Translations under genes and position numbers: made by a program
Origin: an uncultured bacterium
Lineage (GTDB): Bacteria; Patescibacteriota; Gracilibacteria; UBA4473
DNA: 7,819 nucleotides
Direction: 5' to 3'
Assembly: GCA_947311285.1 (NCBI GenBank)
Contig: CAMZKS010000082.1
Coordinates: forward strand, 1 to 7,819
Part shown: positions 6,618 through 7,819 of the stretch, one piece after another
How positions within the stretch are numbered: position 1 is the first letter of the stretch
How the letters are laid out: every line of letters starts with the position of its first letter
The notes under the pieces: model-generated
What the model saw: the letters and a program-made list of their open reading frames with translations, nothing else
Told to the model about the DNA's origin: nothing
Databases searched by the model: none

Positions 6618-6624
6618 TTAAATA

Positions 6625-7713
6625 ATGAATCGATTTGAAAAACTTGATAAATGGTTGCGAACGTCTGAATGGAATGGGATTTTAGTCACAAAACCGGAGA
6701 ATATTGGTTATTTAACAGGGTTTTGGGGAAGTTTTGGCATGTACTTGCAAACGAAGTCCGGCGGACGCTATTTGTTAACGGATGGACGCTACGAGGTTTT
6801 GGCTTCAGACTTAGCAACGCAAAATAATTTTACGTTTATTCGCTTTAAGAGCGAGGCACCGAAAGACTTTATAAAAACAGTTACTGGGACTTTGTGCGTC
6901 GAATCGAGCCTCACACTTTCAGAATTAAGTCGCCTGAAAAAATGGTTTAAAGGGGTTGAAATGAAAGTCCAATCTGGGGTGATTGAGAAGTTCAGAAAAG
7001 TTAAATCTCAGTCAGAGTTAGATATTATGCGAGCGGCTCAAGCACACGTAGATGAAATTTTACTCCCTTTTCTAAAGGCTAATTTAAAACGGGGCGTGAG
7101 CGAATCCCAACTTAAATTTAAACTCGATCAAACGCTCAGAGGGGAAGGTCGATTTGGCTTAAGTTTTGAGAGCATTGTTGGGTTTGGCACGGGCAGTGCT
7201 TTACCGCATTATGAGTCTGGTGATCGAAAGCTAAAACAAGGCGATAACATCTTAATTGATTGCGGCGTGATTGACCGACGGTATTGCTCGGATATGACAC
7301 GAAATTTTTGTTATGGTTCGCCAAGTGAAGGCTACTTGAGGGATTATGCCTTATTGTTGCAAGCTCAAAAAAATACTTTAAATCAGGTTAAATCTGGAGT
7401 TAAGGTCAAGTTTTTGGATTCGTTTTGTCGGGAGAAAATGGGTAAAGAATCTGAATTGTTTGTGCATTCATTGGGGCACGGCGTGGGCTTAGAAATTCAC
7501 GAAGCGCCCACGTTATCGGCTAAAAGCAAAGATGTTTTACAAGGACATGAAGTGGTAACGGTTGAGCCTGGTATTTATCGACCAAATCAACACGGAATTC
7601 GAATTGAAGACACTATGATTGTACTAGAAAATGGTTGTGAAATTTTAACTAAAACAACGAAAGAATTATTAAGCTTTGATGAAGAAGGCCGCGTGCAAGT
7701 GCTCCTTGGCTGA
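6625..7713 (+). CDS. M24-family Xaa-Pro aminopeptidase/dipeptidase
   Basis: This is a cytosolic dinuclear-metal peptidase of the pita-bread fold, expected to cleave peptides next to proline. Residues 1 to about 125 are a creatinase-like N-terminal domain (ENIGYLTGF, LLTDGRYE). The catalytic domain holds all five metal ligands: D212 (NILIDCG), D223 (SDMTRNF), H285 (GHGVGLEIHE), E314 (TVEPGIY) and E328 (IRIEDT). Substrate-site histidines H195 (LPHYESG) and H292 are also present. At 362 residues it matches the PepP/PepQ-like proteins of about 350-360 residues in Gram-positive and related bacteria. Aminopeptidase P and prolidase cannot be told apart by eye; methionine aminopeptidase is unlikely because of the N-terminal domain. 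The ATG at 6625 has no Shine-Dalgarno. It is divergent from jag, and another plus-strand frame begins 14 bases after its TGA stop. Confidence 0.93.
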   Translation: MNRFEKLDKWLRTSEWNGILVTKPENIGYLTGFWGSFGMYLQTKSGGRYLLTDGRYEVLASDLATQNNFTFIRFKSEAPKDFIKTVTGTLCVESSLTLSELSRLKKWFKGVEMKVQSGVIEKFRKVKSQSELDIMRAAQAHVDEILLPFLKANLKRGVSESQLKFKLDQTLRGEGRFGLSFESIVGFGTGSALPHYESGDRKLKQGDNILIDCGVIDRRYCSDMTRNFCYGSPSEGYLRDYALLLQAQKNTLNQVKSGVKVKFLDSFCREKMGKESELFVHSLGHGVGLEIHEAPTLSAKSKDVLQGHEVVTVEPGIYRPNQHGIRIEDTMIVLENGCEILTKTTKELLSFDEEGRVQVLLG

Positions 7714-7727
7714 GCATAATTTTGGAA

Positions 7728-7819
7728 ATGAACTATGTGCCTTATTTACTCGGCTTGCATCGTCGCCTAAATTTAACGAAACCGCGGTTTGATAAGCTAA
7801 ATAAATTTTTTGCGGGAGA
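7728..7819 (+). CDS. Start of an unidentified gene, partial (3' end beyond window)
   Basis: ATG at 7728 opens a frame of 30 codons that is still open at the window end. It begins MNYVPYLLGLHRR and continues LNLTKPRFDKLNKFFAG. It starts 14 bases after the peptidase stop, so it probably shares that transcript; GGAA lies immediately upstream but is too close for a normal ribosome site. The helical pattern with RFDKLNKFF loosely recalls the N-terminus of DprA-type DNA-processing proteins, but 30 residues are too few to name it. Confidence 0.55.
   Translation, partial: MNYVPYLLGLHRRLNLTKPRFDKLNKFFAG

Noticed and set aside
6497..6624. Hidden small RNA or riboswitch in the divergent gap
   Set aside because: The 128 bases are accounted for by two promoters; I see no stable stem or known riboswitch pattern.
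7136..7324. Minus-strand 62-codon frame
   Set aside because: Antisense to the peptidase catalytic domain, which has all metal ligands in the plus frame.
1..7819. Alternative code with UGA as glycine
   Set aside because: None of the recognised frames contains an internal TGA, and the peptidase ends naturally at TGA after a full-length domain.

Overview
The window reads as ordinary chromosomal DNA from a streamlined bacterium, most likely a member of the Candidate Phyla Radiation (Patescibacteria). Four things point there: an alanyl-tRNA synthetase of only 606 residues that stops right after its editing domain, a MurJ-like flippase of only 431 residues, a large secreted protein built from lamin-tail domains, and tight gene packing with few Shine-Dalgarno sites. 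No recognised gene has an in-frame TGA, and the stops used are TAA, TAG and TGA, so the standard bacterial code (table 11) fits and the UGA-glycine code of Gracilibacteria/Absconditabacteria does not. The lineage call is inference from protein character, not from a marker-gene tree.

Layout. Bases 1-1810 (minus) hold the 5' part of a large exported protein: signal peptide, two lamin-tail domains, a PKD-like domain and an unassigned basic tail that runs off the left edge. A 59-base divergent spacer separates it from a two-gene plus-strand operon: murJ-like lipid II flippase (1870-3165) and an RluA-family pseudouridine synthase (3158-4063), overlapping by 8 bases. The pair converges on alaS. The 75-base gap between them carries a strong inverted repeat built from AGACCGGTCT palindromes, probably a two-way terminator, next to a TTGTCATTGCGA sequence typical of dispersed repeats. 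Minus-strand alaS (5959-4139) lies behind the small KH-R3H RNA-binding protein Jag/KhpB (6496-6017). Their 57-base gap holds a GC-rich hairpin of the widespread ATCCCCGC/GCGGGGAT type, followed on the minus strand by a T-run. A 128-base divergent region follows, with a near-consensus promoter for jag (TTGACA, 17 bases, TAAAAT) and a probable promoter for the plus-strand M24 aminopeptidase gene (6625-7713). A further plus-strand frame starts at 7728 and leaves the window.

Functionally this is housekeeping: envelope building (MurJ), rRNA or tRNA modification (RluA family), tRNA charging with proofreading (AlaRS), RNA binding linked to translation and envelope control (Jag), peptide turnover (M24 peptidase), and one surface or secreted protein. 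I see no defence island, mobile element, CRISPR array or RNA gene. The most noteworthy points are the large lamin-tail/PKD protein, the loss of several charged cavity residues and of the last two helices in the MurJ homologue, the two hairpin repeats, and the scarcity of Shine-Dalgarno sites.
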